Assembly (NCBI RefSeq): GCF_965638725.1
Contig: NC_134982.1
Location: forward strand, 2,790,001 to 2,854,000
Reading direction: 5' to 3'
Length of the DNA stretch: 64,000 nt
Source of the DNA: Aptenodytes patagonicus
Lineage: Eukaryota > Chordata > Aves > Sphenisciformes > Spheniscidae
Shown: positions 11,801 through 23,054 of the stretch, piece after piece
Layout: each line of letters starts with the position of its first letter
Position numbering within the stretch: position 1 is the first letter of the stretch
The notes under the pieces: generated by a model
The model's database searches: none
The model's input: the letters and a program-made list of their open reading frames with translations, nothing else
Told to the model about the DNA's origin: nothing
Translations under genes and position numbers: made by a program

Positions 11801-14800
11801 TGGAGGGGGTCATAAATAGCTGCCTGAGTACGTAGATCTAGGCTTTTGTGCAGATCAGCAGCTTTTGCAAGTGCGGAGAAATGACTTTCTTCATCTTCCT
11901 TGAATCAACTAACAGTTGAACTAATCAATTCAACAGCCAGTTGAAAAAAAAATTGTCAGGAGTTGAAATTTTCCAGTCCATGAATTAAAACAAGGTGTGA
12001 AATGAATTAATTGATCTTAGGTGAAAGGCAATGGTAACCAGAGTCAGTCTATCAACTGACCAGACAACAGGTAGTATTTCATATGACTTTAATAACCCAG
12101 TGAAGTGCCAAAAATGTTCTGGTCTTAATTTTCTCGTGTAGCCAGCCTGCTTGAGGAGGTGTAACCATTAAACAGTTTAGAATAGGACTTCACCTTCTGT
12201 CCCAATGCAGCTTCACCTCTGCTTAATAAATGGGGCATATATCAGTTTTCTACTGTATAATCACAAACTGGACAGATATTTTTAACCATGTCACAACTGA
12301 GAGGAAGCACTCTGTTTAAGCAAAAGAATGCAGCTTGTACCACCAGTGGGAATGAGCTCTTCTGAAAAATATGTAGAGCAGTCATTCTTAATGAAGTAGA
12401 TTAACAAACAAAGAAAAATTAATCAGGTGGGCAGTGTTACGGTCTGCAGACCCAGCAGCCGTTGGCCTTACCGTACATCCAGTGTTTCAGTCTCTCCAAA
12501 TCCTTCGTTACCTTAGCTGCAGGAGTTCTCACTTTCAAGTTAAAAGCTTTGGGGCAACCTAGCAATGAAATAAGGGCTGTGCCAGCTTAACAGACTCTAC
12601 TTTTAAAGCCATGTCCATACACAACAAGTTGCAGGTTCACAGAAGACAAATGCCTGCGCAGTCCCCTCTTCCCCTTGGCACGCCCGGCGATGCTGTGCCA
12701 TCTCCTGCGGGTCTGCGAGGGACTTCCCAGACCCTGCCCTTGCTTTCTAGGCAAGGAATTAGCCATGGCTCTACTAGCAGCTCGTGGTTCCAGGTTGATG
12801 TCACTAATTAATTCTGTCGCCGCCTCCTTACTTGGTGTCAGCATATTGCAAAATCAGTGGTCAGCGTGCTAAAGACCGTATTCAGGGTGGAGGCTGTAAT
12901 ACAGTATTGCCTTTCATCAGATAACGGCAAAGCTACGGAAAAATACATTCCTGTGAACTACGGCTTTCTCTTTAGTGCTAACAACCCGTGGAGGCCGATC
13001 TGTGAGATCTCCACTTTGCCCGTGGTTGCTCTGGGGCCGAGTTGGAGGATGCCAGGTTTGGTCAGGGCTGCTCATCGGCCCTGCCTCCCGAGTAAGAGAC
13101 GAGTTGGTGCTAATGCAACTTCACCCTGCTCTTACAGCCCAGGCAGTACTGGTGTCTTACCACAGGATTTGTGTGTCTAAAGAGCCACAGGAGGTTCTCA
13201 GTTTTGACCCCCTGAGCTCGGTACCCCTCAGGAGCGGGGAAGGAGAACAAACTGGTGTTGTCATTTGATTGTGGTTCACAGGGGCTGCCCACTGAATTTT
13301 TACCCACCATGACTTCCAGGCTTCTATTTATCTAAACTTTTTTCCCCAGGGTTGGGTTTTTTTTTTTCCCCAAAGCCGTATGTAATTGAGGAGGCAAGGT
13401 TAAACAGACATGATGGTAAGAAGGCTTGGGTTCCCGTGCGTGCCTGAATGCCCGTTTCACAGCGCTTGGCAAGAGCTGCAGGAGGAACGTGGGTATGAGG
13501 TGTGTGTCCCTGCTTTGACAGGCTGCATTTTGCTGACGTTGGTACTCAGAAGCGTGAAGGATTCCCTTCCCCTGGTGTAGCTGTTTGGAAGAGACCGCGC
13601 AACGAAGGGATCCTCATCTGTAAATCAATCCTTGTCCCATTCCCAGTGTGTGGCATTGAGGTGAATTCAGCAGAAGAAATGGGGTAGGGGGAAGGTTCCA
13701 TTTCTCCGGGGCTACCGCCATGGCTGTGCAGAGGAGGAGTCTGTGGGATGCTTTTTTGGGCGGTTCTTGGCTCACGGCAGCAGGTCGGCTGGTGTGGTGC
13801 GAGGCAGGCGTGCACAGGGTTCCCGCTGCGGTCGCTTGGCTCTGCTGGCTCCGTTGGGGAATTTCCCTTGTGGAGTAAATGGCCTGAGACTGCGGTTGAT
13901 GTATCTCGTCCTGTTTGTGATGATGAAAGGTGAAAGTCGGAGTGAAGGCTGAGCTGGCCGTCGCTGTGTGATGGGTGAGGACCACTGGTGCTGTGGCTGT
14001 TATGCTTAACTCTCACTTCGGCGGAGGGGTGGGAAATCCATCTTCCTATTTGTTCATTTAAAATTGGTAGTGCAGGAGGTAAATAATTCCTTCAGAGCTA
14101 CCCTTAAGTTTCTTGGGGAGTATAATGTTTGTAGTGTGCTTAAAATGTTTGGTCAAATAATCCTCTTCAGGGAAAAATGGGGAGGAGGCTTGAGAAGAAT
14201 GATACAAATGAGCCGGCACAGGATGAATACTGCCTGCAGGGCTCGGCACGGGCTCGGCTCCTCGTCGGGTGCCTAGGCAGGCAAGTCTTCACCTAAACAA
14301 AAGCAAAACTAAAGGGTTTTGCTTTAACTATGTCAGTATGTACTTATGGCTGAGTGTGCTGGTTAGGAATGCTTATACTGCTGAACCAAGTATGGTAACT
14401 TGTATTGAATAGGCTTCCATTATCATACCAAAACTAAAATTACTTTGAAAGGTTTGGTTAAATTGAATTTCCAATCTAGAAGTCTTCTCTTCAGGCTCTT
14501 TTATCTCTGTACTTCAAAATCTTGGATACAGTGATGTGATGATTTATTGCAAAAGTGTGGGGCAGTGTATTGGGTCTTTTTTTTTTTCCCTTTGTCTTTC
14601 TGTGTCTAAGCTCAGGAGATTTGGAAACTTCTTGATTCATCCCTTGACCACATGACTTCATAGCTGGCCGACCTCGTGTCATTGTGGCCGCAGCGCCTCT
14701 GGATGCCGTGAATTGTCGGAGAGGGAGTGGGATCAGCCGTGCTTCATATCGTGGCCTCGGTAGTGAGTAATGGAGGAGGGTGGGAAACCAGAGCAGCTGA

Positions 14801-17800
14801 GTAAAAGCAAATAGAAAGGTCATCCTGCTGGAGTGGTGTAATGGGCTACTGACCTTGTGTTTTGACATGACGTCTGTTGTGGGGTTTTCCAGCGCTCCTT
14901 GCAGACAAAACCCAGTGGGTATTGACTGACTCATTCAGAAATGTTGGGTTTCGTATGTGGTGACTTTCTTCAGATCTTTCTAACTTTCCAGATAAAGTTT
15001 GAGAGTTGACCTTGACGGTCTGTGGAGTCAGCTTTCCATTGAAGCCAGCTTTCTGACGTTTAAAAGTCTTGTTCTGTTGCTGCAGGGAGTTGAGGCAGCG
15101 TTTGGCCTCTGCTTTCTAGCTTTGTGACTCGTACCTTAAAAGAAAAGCTCTGCCCACCTTGGTCTGTGCTGTTCTGCAGCCTGAGGAGGAAAGGCGAGAA
15201 GGCTTTTCTTCGCGCCGGAGGGGTTTGGAAATGTGGCTCTGGCAAAGCAATCTCGGGGAATTTGCAGCTGAAATGGGGAATGGAGCTGAAGGTGCAGCCT
15301 TCTAACTTGATTTGAGTTTCTAAACCATCGGGAAAATCTTGTCTAAAACGTAAACTATAAGAATTGGTAAGGCACTTTGGAATCTAGAATTAAGTAGGCT
15401 CTGAACTGTGGTATATAATAAAGAATTATATAGCTATTTATAGATGTGTGTGTCTTGTGCTAGATGCTCCTAGTATTCTTTAAATGCTGCCTCTGTAATT
15501 TTTAGGAAATAAGGATATGTACTTGGGTGGAATGGAGTAAATGAAAGTAATATGTGTAAATTGGAGACTAATTGATACACATCAGGAGACTGATGGTTTT
15601 AGCTGTTCCGGTAAAGAGGGCTTGATTGGTGTGAAAACTTCAGCGGCACCGCTTCAGGGATCCTTGTGGGTTTAAGGTTTGAGCCCACCATCTTTTCTGA
15701 GTAACTGTGAAAGAACGGGAAGCAGAGCGGGCGAGCAGATTTACTTAGAGGGAGAAATGCAAACAAAGAAATGGAGGGAGCGAAGGCAAATTAACCAAAG
15801 TGAGGTGCTGCTGTCTGTTAGGAGCAGGGAAGTGGCGTGGCTTCAAAGGCTGCGTGCTTTGCTGCTTCCATAAGGCATCTCACACCTGCGTTTCCCCTTT
15901 TTTATCTAGTAGCGCGCTAGCACCCTTCTCAGTGGGCTGTAGTGGGAGGTCGAGGCTTACGGGTTTGTTCCCTCCTGCAGATAACTTGCTCTTCATGCTG
16001 AACTTCTTGTTCTGCTCGGGGGTCTGCATCCCCTCCTTTGCGCGGATCTGCCTGTGCCTCACTCCTTCCCTTGGCGGGAGCCCTCCCATGCTCCTCCGTG
16101 CACGTTCTGGTGGAGGTAGGGCCTCCGAGAGCCCTCCCGACGAGCTGTTGAAGATAATGAACTTCCTCTCCAGCTGTGTCCTGGACACAAAGGGCTGTTG
16201 TGCTCAGCCTTTGTCCTTGCTGTGTGCAGGGGCCCTGCAAGAAGCAGCTCTTCCTTCCCTCTATTCCAGCCAGCATCTGCATATTTGGTATTTTTTTTTT
16301 ATTATTAGTAGATAGTCCTGAATAAAGTGCATCTTTGAGTGGCTTTCTAACTGTAAAATTGTTATCGCTAGTGGTACCTCGGGTGCAAGGGACTGACAAA
16401 ACGCTGTTTCGAGAGACTATTTTGTGTACCCAGACAGTTATGAGATACTTAAGGCAAATGAGGGAAATGGGAACAAATTTCACTCTGCAAGTGAAATGAT
16501 ACTTGAAACACTTGATCTGCAAACGTTGCTTATAGTTGTTTCAAGATGAGGTTCGCTATAAAATGACGTTTAGTGTGACGTGCTTTTGAATTTGTTTTAA
16601 CATAGGCTAAATTCAGTTAAGACTGATTCCAGTAGACTGTCTTGCATGATGCGGACCTGCTTGTGTCTCTTAATTTTTGCACTGCCTGCTTTTCTGGTCC
16701 TGTGATGGGTAAAAGGTGCTTCTGTACGCACCATGCCGAAACGCCTTAAGCATCTCAGGAAAGAGCCTGCCGCCACTGTGTCCTAGCAAATTTTGTAATT
16801 CCGTCCCCAAAAATCAAAGACAAATGTTCCATTAACTTTTTTGCTTCTCTTCCAGACCGTATTTACCCAGTTAAGGAGAGAAATTCCACGTAGGCACGTA
16901 GTATTACATAGTAAGCCTTATTTGCATGCAAAAAACTGCTTGAACTCCTACTTGACAGTTCAAGGAGTGGCTCCTTCATCCCACGGGGAAGAGTAAGGTT
17001 TAAATAACACTTACTGATAACAGGAAGCAAATGAAGAGTTCTCAGTAAATCAATAATTTTATCTATATCCTACGCAGGTGGTGATGCAGACCCTTCTCTC
17101 ACTTGTAAATGTTTAATTTGCTTTTAGGTCATGCTTGTCAGTGAAAGGCTAGCGTATCAGCGGACTTACGTGTGTGTATATGTGAGCCTTTGCTCCTTCT
17201 GCAGGATCTTAGAAATAACTGAAGGGCACCCAGTCAATGGAAGAAATATAAACCCAGCAGTATTTCTGGGATAACCATGAACGTGTCTGTCATAGAGAAA
17301 AAGCCGTCCACGTTTATTCACCGTCTAATAGCAATTGAGGAGATGATGGGCTAAACCAGCCCAAGAAACGTTGCTAAAATAGTTTGTGGCCGTGTCAGAG
17401 GTCTGTTTGGAAATAATAGGCAGAAGTTGTTACCGCTTTCTCTAGTGTGGGTTGCAGAGAGAAAAAACAGCTGCTTCTGGTTTCACCCTACAGTTTCTTG
17501 AAGCTCTCAAACAGCTTAAAATAGACGGCTTTCTTGTGGCTTTCTAAACTTAGATGTCTTGCTAAACTTGCATGTGTTTCCTTTAAACAGGTTGCAAAAT
17601 AAAAGCACTAAGGGCCAAGACAAATACTTACATTAAGACCCCCGTTCGTGGAGAAGAACCCATCTTTGTTGTCACTGGACGAAAAGAAGACGTAGCCATG
17701 GCCAAAAGGGAAATTCTCTCAGCTGCTGAACACTTCTCCATGATCAGAGCGTCACGCAACAAGAACGGTCCTGCCCTGGGAGGCTTGCCATGTACCCCCA

Positions 17801-18816
17801 ACCTGCCGGGTCAGACGACGGTCCAAGTCAGGGTGCCTTACCGTGTAGTTGGGCTGGTGGTCGGACCGAAAGGAGCTACAATCAAAAGAATTCAGCAGCA
17901 GACCCATACCTACATAGTCACTCCCAGCAGAGACAAGGAGCCTGTCTTTGAAGTTACGGGAATGCCTGAAAACGTCGACCGTGCGCGCGAGGAGATCGAG
18001 ATGCATATAGCCATGCGTACCGGGAACTACATTGAGCTGAACGAAGAGAACGATTTCCATTACAACGGTACGGATGTGAGCTTTGAAGGAGGCACTCTCG
18101 GATCTGCATGGCTTGCTTCTAATCCTGTCCCTCCTAGCCGCACCAGAATGATTTCTAATTATAGAAATGACAGCTCCAGCTCCTTGGGAAGTGGCTCCAC
18201 AGATTCCTATTTTGGAAGCAATAGATTGGCTGACTTCAGCCCAACGAGTCCGTTCAGCACAGGCAACTTCTGGTTTGGAGAAACGCTGCCTTCGGTGGGC
18301 ACGGAAGACCTTGCGGTCGACTCTCCCGCGTATGACTCCTTACCAACGCCTTCCCAAACCATTTGGACCCCTTTTGAACCTGTAAACCCACTCTCTGGCT
18401 TTGGCAGCGACCCTGCTAGTAATGCCAAGCCTCAGCGCCGAGGGAGCCAGCCATCTACCCCTCGCCTGTCGCCCACGTTTCCGGAAGGTCTGGATCACCC
18501 GCTGGCTAGGAGAGTGCGGAGCGACCCACCTAGCACCGGCCACCAAGCCGGCCTTCCCATATACATCCCCGCTTTCTCCAACGGTACCAACAGCTATTCC
18601 TCTTCCAACGGCGGCTCCACGTCCAGCTCGCCCCCCGAGTCGAGACGGAAGCACGACTGCGTGATCTGCTTCGAGAGCGAAGTCATTGCGGCCCTGGTCC
18701 CCTGCGGCCACAATCTCTTCTGCATGGAGTGTGCCAACAAAATCTGTGAAAAGGAAACGCCATCGTGTCCCGTTTGCCAGACAGCTGTTACTCAGGCAAT
18801 CCAAATTCACTCTTAA
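2139..18816 (+). CDS. MEX3C: MEX3C, KH-domain RNA-binding RING E3 ubiquitin ligase (spliced gene-level entry)
   Basis: The coding sequence is join(2139..2820, 17591..18816): 1,908 nt encoding 635 residues (human MEX3C 659). Family role: a cytoplasmic/nuclear RNA-binding protein that contacts mRNA 3'UTRs through two KH domains and ubiquitinates targets through its RING. In the sequence: a Pro/Leu/Ala-rich N-terminus from MPSGS, an acidic poly-Glu region (about residues 82-125), and KH1 (about 208-280) with GXXG loop GRQG at 225-228. KH2 (about 305-370) has GPKG at 319-322, followed by a Ser-rich linker and a C-terminal C3HC4 RING. The RING ligands are C584, C587, C599, H601, C605, C608, C620 and C623, and the protein ends QAIQIHS. 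The start at 2139 matches the family N-terminus; an in-frame ATG at 1869 exists but overlaps the CCAAT box. The gene is convergent with SMAD4. Confidence 0.97.
7132..7662 (-). mobile_element. CR1 LINE 3' fragment, antisense in MEX3C intron 1
   Basis: Read on the - strand, this is the 3' part of a CR1 element. The RT C-terminal segments [18 protein letters not shown] and [19 protein letters not shown] are visible at 7454-7660. They are followed by the ORF2 tail and a 3' end that reads on the + strand as a start at CATAGGATCATCGAATGG. It is about 530 bp, 5'-truncated, and belongs to the same subfamily as the copy at 21040. It has been disrupted by a stop at the end of GDLIAAFQ and cannot be mobile. 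Confidence 0.93.
9238..9411 (-). other. Unidentified 57-codon open segment in MEX3C intron 1
   Basis: On the - strand, a stop-to-stop open frame encodes a Leu/Glu/Arg/Lys-rich, helix-like peptide that includes [16 protein letters not shown] and [15 protein letters not shown] and ends KEDSLKE then TAA. I do not recognise the family. The complementary + strand shows an excellent splice acceptor (a pyrimidine tract followed by CTTTCTCAG ending at 9277) and a GTGAGT donor near 9337. An alternative reading is therefore a cryptic MEX3C pseudo-exon. It may equally be a chance open frame or a decayed retrocopy. Confidence 0.2.
17591..18816 (+). CDS. MEX3C: MEX3C coding exon 2 (terminal)
   Basis: The exon follows acceptor TTTAAACAG. 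It begins with two bases completing Gly228, continues with [17 protein letters not shown], finishes KH1, and encodes all of KH2, the Ser/Pro-rich linker and the RING finger. It ends at TAA (18814-18816). Nearly every block of the vertebrate MEX3C protein is recognisable and no frameshift is seen. Confidence 0.98.
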
Positions 18817-19421
18817 ATATATATAGATATTATTATATACGGACTTTTTAAAACTCTTACAGGCATGGGTGTAATGGTACCCTCTAGTAAACTTCCTAAT
18901 GAATTCTGACTGTTGGGCTTTCTTGGGATTAGGCTGAAGTTGTTAATAAATTTCTACTTTCTCAAAAGGCTGCTACGGTAACACTAAACCTAGGTGGTCT
19001 CTGTCGGGTTCAGTGTAAGCGGATGGCATGTTTAGCAGAGACACATCTGGTGTGATGTTATGGCACAGTGAGGGGAAGTTTTCATCGATTACACAACCGA
19101 AAAAAACAAACTTTGCAGGCTTTCTAAAGGATCTCTGTTAAGCATTTGACTCCTGTGTGCTGGCAGCAATGAACCTCACTGCCTAAACGCAGAAGTACTC
19201 GTCTGCCGTGGAGGGTTTGTGGCATTATCAATATATCAAACAACACTTCCAATGCTGCCTTCTTTACACTGCCAGTTCTGAAAAACAGGTTTGGGGAAAT
19301 CATGTTTGCTTCGTGCGACAACTTACGCCTAATTCTTCAGCATTGCAAATACCTTTTTTTAAAGCATAGTTTGATTTATTGAAATGGATGATGTTATCGG
19401 CAGGTTCAGATAATAAATTAC

Positions 19422-19440
19422 GGGGGGGGGGGGGGGGGGC
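19422..19440 (+). repeat. Poly-G tract (G19) in MEX3C 3'UTR
   Basis: The run of G starts at about 19422, five bases after the AATAAA at 19412-19417, and is followed by CGGGGAGGG. In RNA such a run can stack into a G-quadruplex. It sits in the position where G-rich downstream elements assist cleavage and polyadenylation. Its length is likely polymorphic and error-prone in sequencing. Confidence 0.85.
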
Positions 19441-20699
19441 GGGGAGGGAAGCTGCCCGATGCACCTCCGTTTCGCCCGACGTGTTACGGGCAGTAACGTT
19501 CGGAGGATCAGGAACATCTCGCTTTGTGAATTCCTACCCACTGCTTTTCTTAATGTAATGTGGAAAAGTCTGGCTGGCTTCATCCCATTTCAGTAAGGGC
19601 TTTGGGATGCACATACTTCGACTAATAGTGAGGATGCTGACATTCCGTTCATTAGTCCGATCAAGCTGTTCTTAAATTACATTTTTAGAGAGTATATAGT
19701 TCAAAATGTGAAGCATTTTTATGTTCAATCCATATTTGTCTTGCACATATATAAATATATATTTTATTTTTAGTAAGGAAAAGGAAAAAGGGGGAGTTGC
19801 GTACGTGCCCTTGTATTATTCATGACAGCAGCTGTGACAGTGGCCCTGCAATCAGTTTACTTCATTTCAAAACTGTCTTTCCAATCATAAGGAAAAAAAA
19901 AAAAATGTCTTTTGAATGAGCTTCTTACATTTCAACCTGTGGATGTTTCGAGCTTTTTCATCCTCAGTACGTTCCCAAATCTGTGCTGGCATATGTTAAA
20001 ACAACAAAAACAAACAAAAAAAAAAGACACAAAGTGGAGTTCTGGTGGATTTTTTCTATTTTTTTTGAAGCATTATTTTCCCAAGACAAGACAAAGCTTT
20101 TTTCTCAGTATAACAAAAAGAAATTCTATCTGTATTGAGCTAGTAAATATACAGAAAATTTTATTTTTTATTTCCACTTGAAGAGTTACATTTCGTATAA
20201 AAGTTTACAAATAACGGTTTTTATTTTATGATTTTCAGTATAAGAGTTGCCTTGACGGCATATTATGTACTGCATAACTTTAATGCTATAATTGCTTGTA
20301 GAATAGTTACATGTCAGTATTGAAACCTAATCTCTAGCTGCGGTCTTGTAGATACGAACAAACGTTCACCGAGCATGTCTTTTGTATTTTATTGCATCGT
20401 ACACCGCAACTAATAAGCCAAGGAATCGACAGACATTAGGTGCGTGTACCATTTCTATAAACCACAAACTAAGAATGATAAACTATCAATATAGTTTAGT
20501 ATTTGCTAATTTTACTACACTTTTTGTTATGTATATGTAGGGAGGTCATAGGGATTATAAATTCAATTTGAGTAAAGTTTAAAAACCATATATTTTATGA
20601 TAAAGGGCCTTTAACTTATGATGGCCAAAGCACTGATATTATATATTTGCTGTAAAGAGAATTATAAGAGTTTTATTTTTCTGATATTAAAAGTTACTT

Positions 20700-20705
20700 A
20701 ATAAA
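20700..20705 (+). terminator. MEX3C: MEX3C distal polyadenylation signal AATAAA
   Basis: A canonical AATAAA is followed within 25 nt by a T/G-rich sequence (CTTGTTTCC, then TGTTTTGCTGTC). It lies at the end of the AT-rich UTR; beyond it composition changes to GC-richer intergenic DNA. Confidence 0.7.
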
Positions 20706-21039
20706 GACTTGTTTCCATTAACTTGAATGTTTTGCTGTCTTCATGGTTGTCACTTGGAGCGGCCCGTGGAGGCTGGGGCTGGCTGACATCCCTCCTTCCC
20801 TCCCACCCACCCACCCACCAAAGGGGTTTCCCACCGGGGCCCTGCCTTCGCGTGCGAGGAATCTTGTTTTCCATTAATTGCTGGCTTTACGTGCTGCCCT
20901 TAAAAAGCAACTTGTGGTCTTCCAGAGGGCACAGCTGTGGCTTGCTGCAGTGCCCAGGAGCTCGCATTTCGGAGTTATTTCAGTGCAGCTGGGAGAGAAA
21001 CTCCATGCACTTGGATTTGTGAGCATCAACCAGCAGCAG

Positions 21040-21491
21040 GAATCGGAATGGTTTGGGTTGGATTGAAGATCATCTAGTTCCAAGCCCCCCTGCCGTGGGC
21101 AGGGACACCTTCCACTAGACCAGGTTGCTCAAAGCCCCGTCCAGCCTGGCCTTGAACACTTCCAGGGATGGGGCAGCCACAACTTCTCTGGGCAACCTGT
21201 TCCAGTGCCTCACCGCCCTCACAGTGAAGGATTTCTTCCTTATATCTAATCTAAATCTACCCTCTTTCAGTTTAAAGCCATTACCCCTTGTCCTATCACT
21301 ACATGCCCTTGGAAAAAGCCCCTCTCCAGCTTTCCTGTAGGCCCCTTCAGGTACTGGAAGGCTGCTATAAGGTCTCCCGGGAGCCTTCTCTTCTCCAGGC
21401 TGAACAACCCCAACTCTCTCAGCCTGTTTTCATAGGAGGGTTGTTCCATCCCTCGGATCATCTTCGTGGCCCTCCATGGACCAGTTCCAAT
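21040..21491 (-). mobile_element. CR1 LINE 3' fragment, antisense
   Basis: This copy belongs to the same subfamily as the one at 7132. Read on the - strand it carries the RT tail ([17 protein letters not shown]) and the CR1 3' end, seen on the + strand as GGAATGGTTTGGGTTGG and then GATCATCTAGTTCCAAGCCC. It is 5'-truncated and lies about 0.3 kb beyond the MEX3C poly(A) site. Confidence 0.92.
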
Positions 21492-22970
21492 GGAGCGTTG
21501 CGAAAGGACCTCCTGATGTCAAGTTGCATGGGTCTCCCGTTGCGTTTCCTCCCAGTCCGATGGCGGTTTGCACCCTTGGTGCAGAGTGCTTTAATGTTTC
21601 CTTCAAGAGTCATAATGTCCCCTCTTCGCCTTCTCTCTTCTCTTCCAACTCGGTGTTGCGCTGGCTGGTGTTGCAGTGTGCTTGGATAATTCAGTGGTGT
21701 TCAGACAGATTTATTCGTGCTCCCTGTTGAAGCGTCCTTCCCCGTTTCTCACCAACGGGGACCTGCGAGAGGGAGCAGTTCCCCTCCGGGAAGGAGGTTT
21801 GCAGCAAAGCAGAGCACCCGGATGGCTGAGGGACTCTTCCTGGGATGGAGGAGACCGACAGCACTTAATAGGAAAAGGCATTTTAAGGCCATCTGGCTTC
21901 AAAGGTGTATATTTATAAATACTGCTTGTAACGCTGCCGGAGGCTGTTTCCTGCAGCCTGGCGGTGGGGCAGGCTCTGCTCCCCGTGCAGCTGCTGACGG
22001 GCACCCTTGCCGGGCCTCCGTGGTGGGGTAGGTACAGTGGGGTGCTGCTAAGGGGTTTTTTTTTTTGCCAGCATCTATTTCTGATTATTCTTTGGGGGGG
22101 GGGGAGGATTAAAATAAATAGCTGCTCCTTGCTGGCAGTACACGCAAATGCGTGGACTTGAATTTCTCCTGCTTGGCCAAGGATTTTAGATGCCCGAGGG
22201 CCACTTCGTGCGGGGGATGTTTCACCCCGCCTTCATCATCAACTGTTCAAACATCCCCGGGGTATATGGAGGTGGTGGAGCCTGCGCGCCTGCCTGTGGT
22301 CCTCAAAGCCACCGCCCTGGAGCTCGTGTCCTCAAAGCTAAACTCTGTTCACTTTCTTCAGGAGGACGGAGAGAGGAATATTTCTTTTTAACTGCTTTTT
22401 TAATAGTAAGTCTTGGGAAGAGATCAAAGAGTATTTAAATTTACTTCACTTGGGTCTTGGGGCAGTTTTAGTGTTGCAGCAAGAGGCCTCAGACATAAAA
22501 CCTCAGGCAGTGGGGAGATGTAACCTCGTTATTTCTAGATGTACATCAACCATCTTAAATCCCAACCCCTCCAACACGTTTTATTTAGCAGAGCAAGTAG
22601 CACTGTGGTTACTTCAGAGTTGCATAAGACAGGCATGGGCTTAAAGACCTCCAGTTCTCAATTTGTTGTAGTGAATTTATTTTTCCATGCTCAGGAGCAC
22701 TTGTGATGGGTGAGTAACCCGCCTGGAATTTTAACTCTTGGTCATGGAAAGGGAAGCACTCGCCACCGGGCATCGGCGTGAGCCGGTCTGCCCCGCTGCC
22801 AGTTGGGCTGGTTAGGAGAGCTAAACGTTTCTAATTTCTTTTTTTATTATTATTTCAAGGTGAAGTTTTAAGGAAGCATTAAGCTTGAATTTTTCCTTTT
22901 AGCTTTCCTGGCTGGGCTCTGCGCTGGCCCGGGAGCTCCTGCAGCAGCTCTCCCCGGGCAGGGAGGGCGC

Positions 22971-23054
22971 TGGTGAGGCTGGTTTGGCATTGGCAAGGCC
23001 GGTTTGGCATTGGCAAGGCTGGTTTGGCATTGGCGAAGCTGGTTTGGCATCAGC
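22971..23054 (+). repeat. 20-bp tandem repeat, about 4 units, each with paired TTGGCA
   Basis: The unit GGTTTGGCATTGGCAAGGCT repeats with a period of exactly 20 bp through 22981-23040. Partial units lie on both sides (GGTGAGGCT before, GGTTTGGCATCAGCC after). Copies differ by single substitutions. Each unit contains two TTGGCA hexamers, which match the half-site of NFI-family factors. The function is inference; the repeat itself is directly visible. Confidence 0.9.

Larger units (their letters stand above)
2821..17590 (+). other. MEX3C: MEX3C intron 1 (about 14.8 kb)
   Basis: The intron runs from the GTGAGT donor at 2821 to a TTTAAACAG acceptor ending at 17590. It interrupts the KH1 GXXG loop codon. 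Most of it is AT-richer single-copy-looking DNA with short homopolymer runs (for example A9-A16 near 5757 and 6324, G10 near 4187). It holds one CR1 (7132-7662) and an unexplained 57-codon open segment on the - strand (9238-9411). No RNA gene was recognised. Confidence 0.9.
18817..20725 (+). other. MEX3C: MEX3C 3'UTR
   Basis: This AT-rich region follows the stop. It contains three canonical AATAAA hexamers, at 18945-18950, 19412-19417 and 20700-20705, so UTRs of about 0.15, 0.6 and 1.9 kb are possible. The last signal, followed by a T/G-rich stretch, is the most likely main end (cleavage near 20720-20730). A 19-base G run follows the middle signal. Confidence 0.75.
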
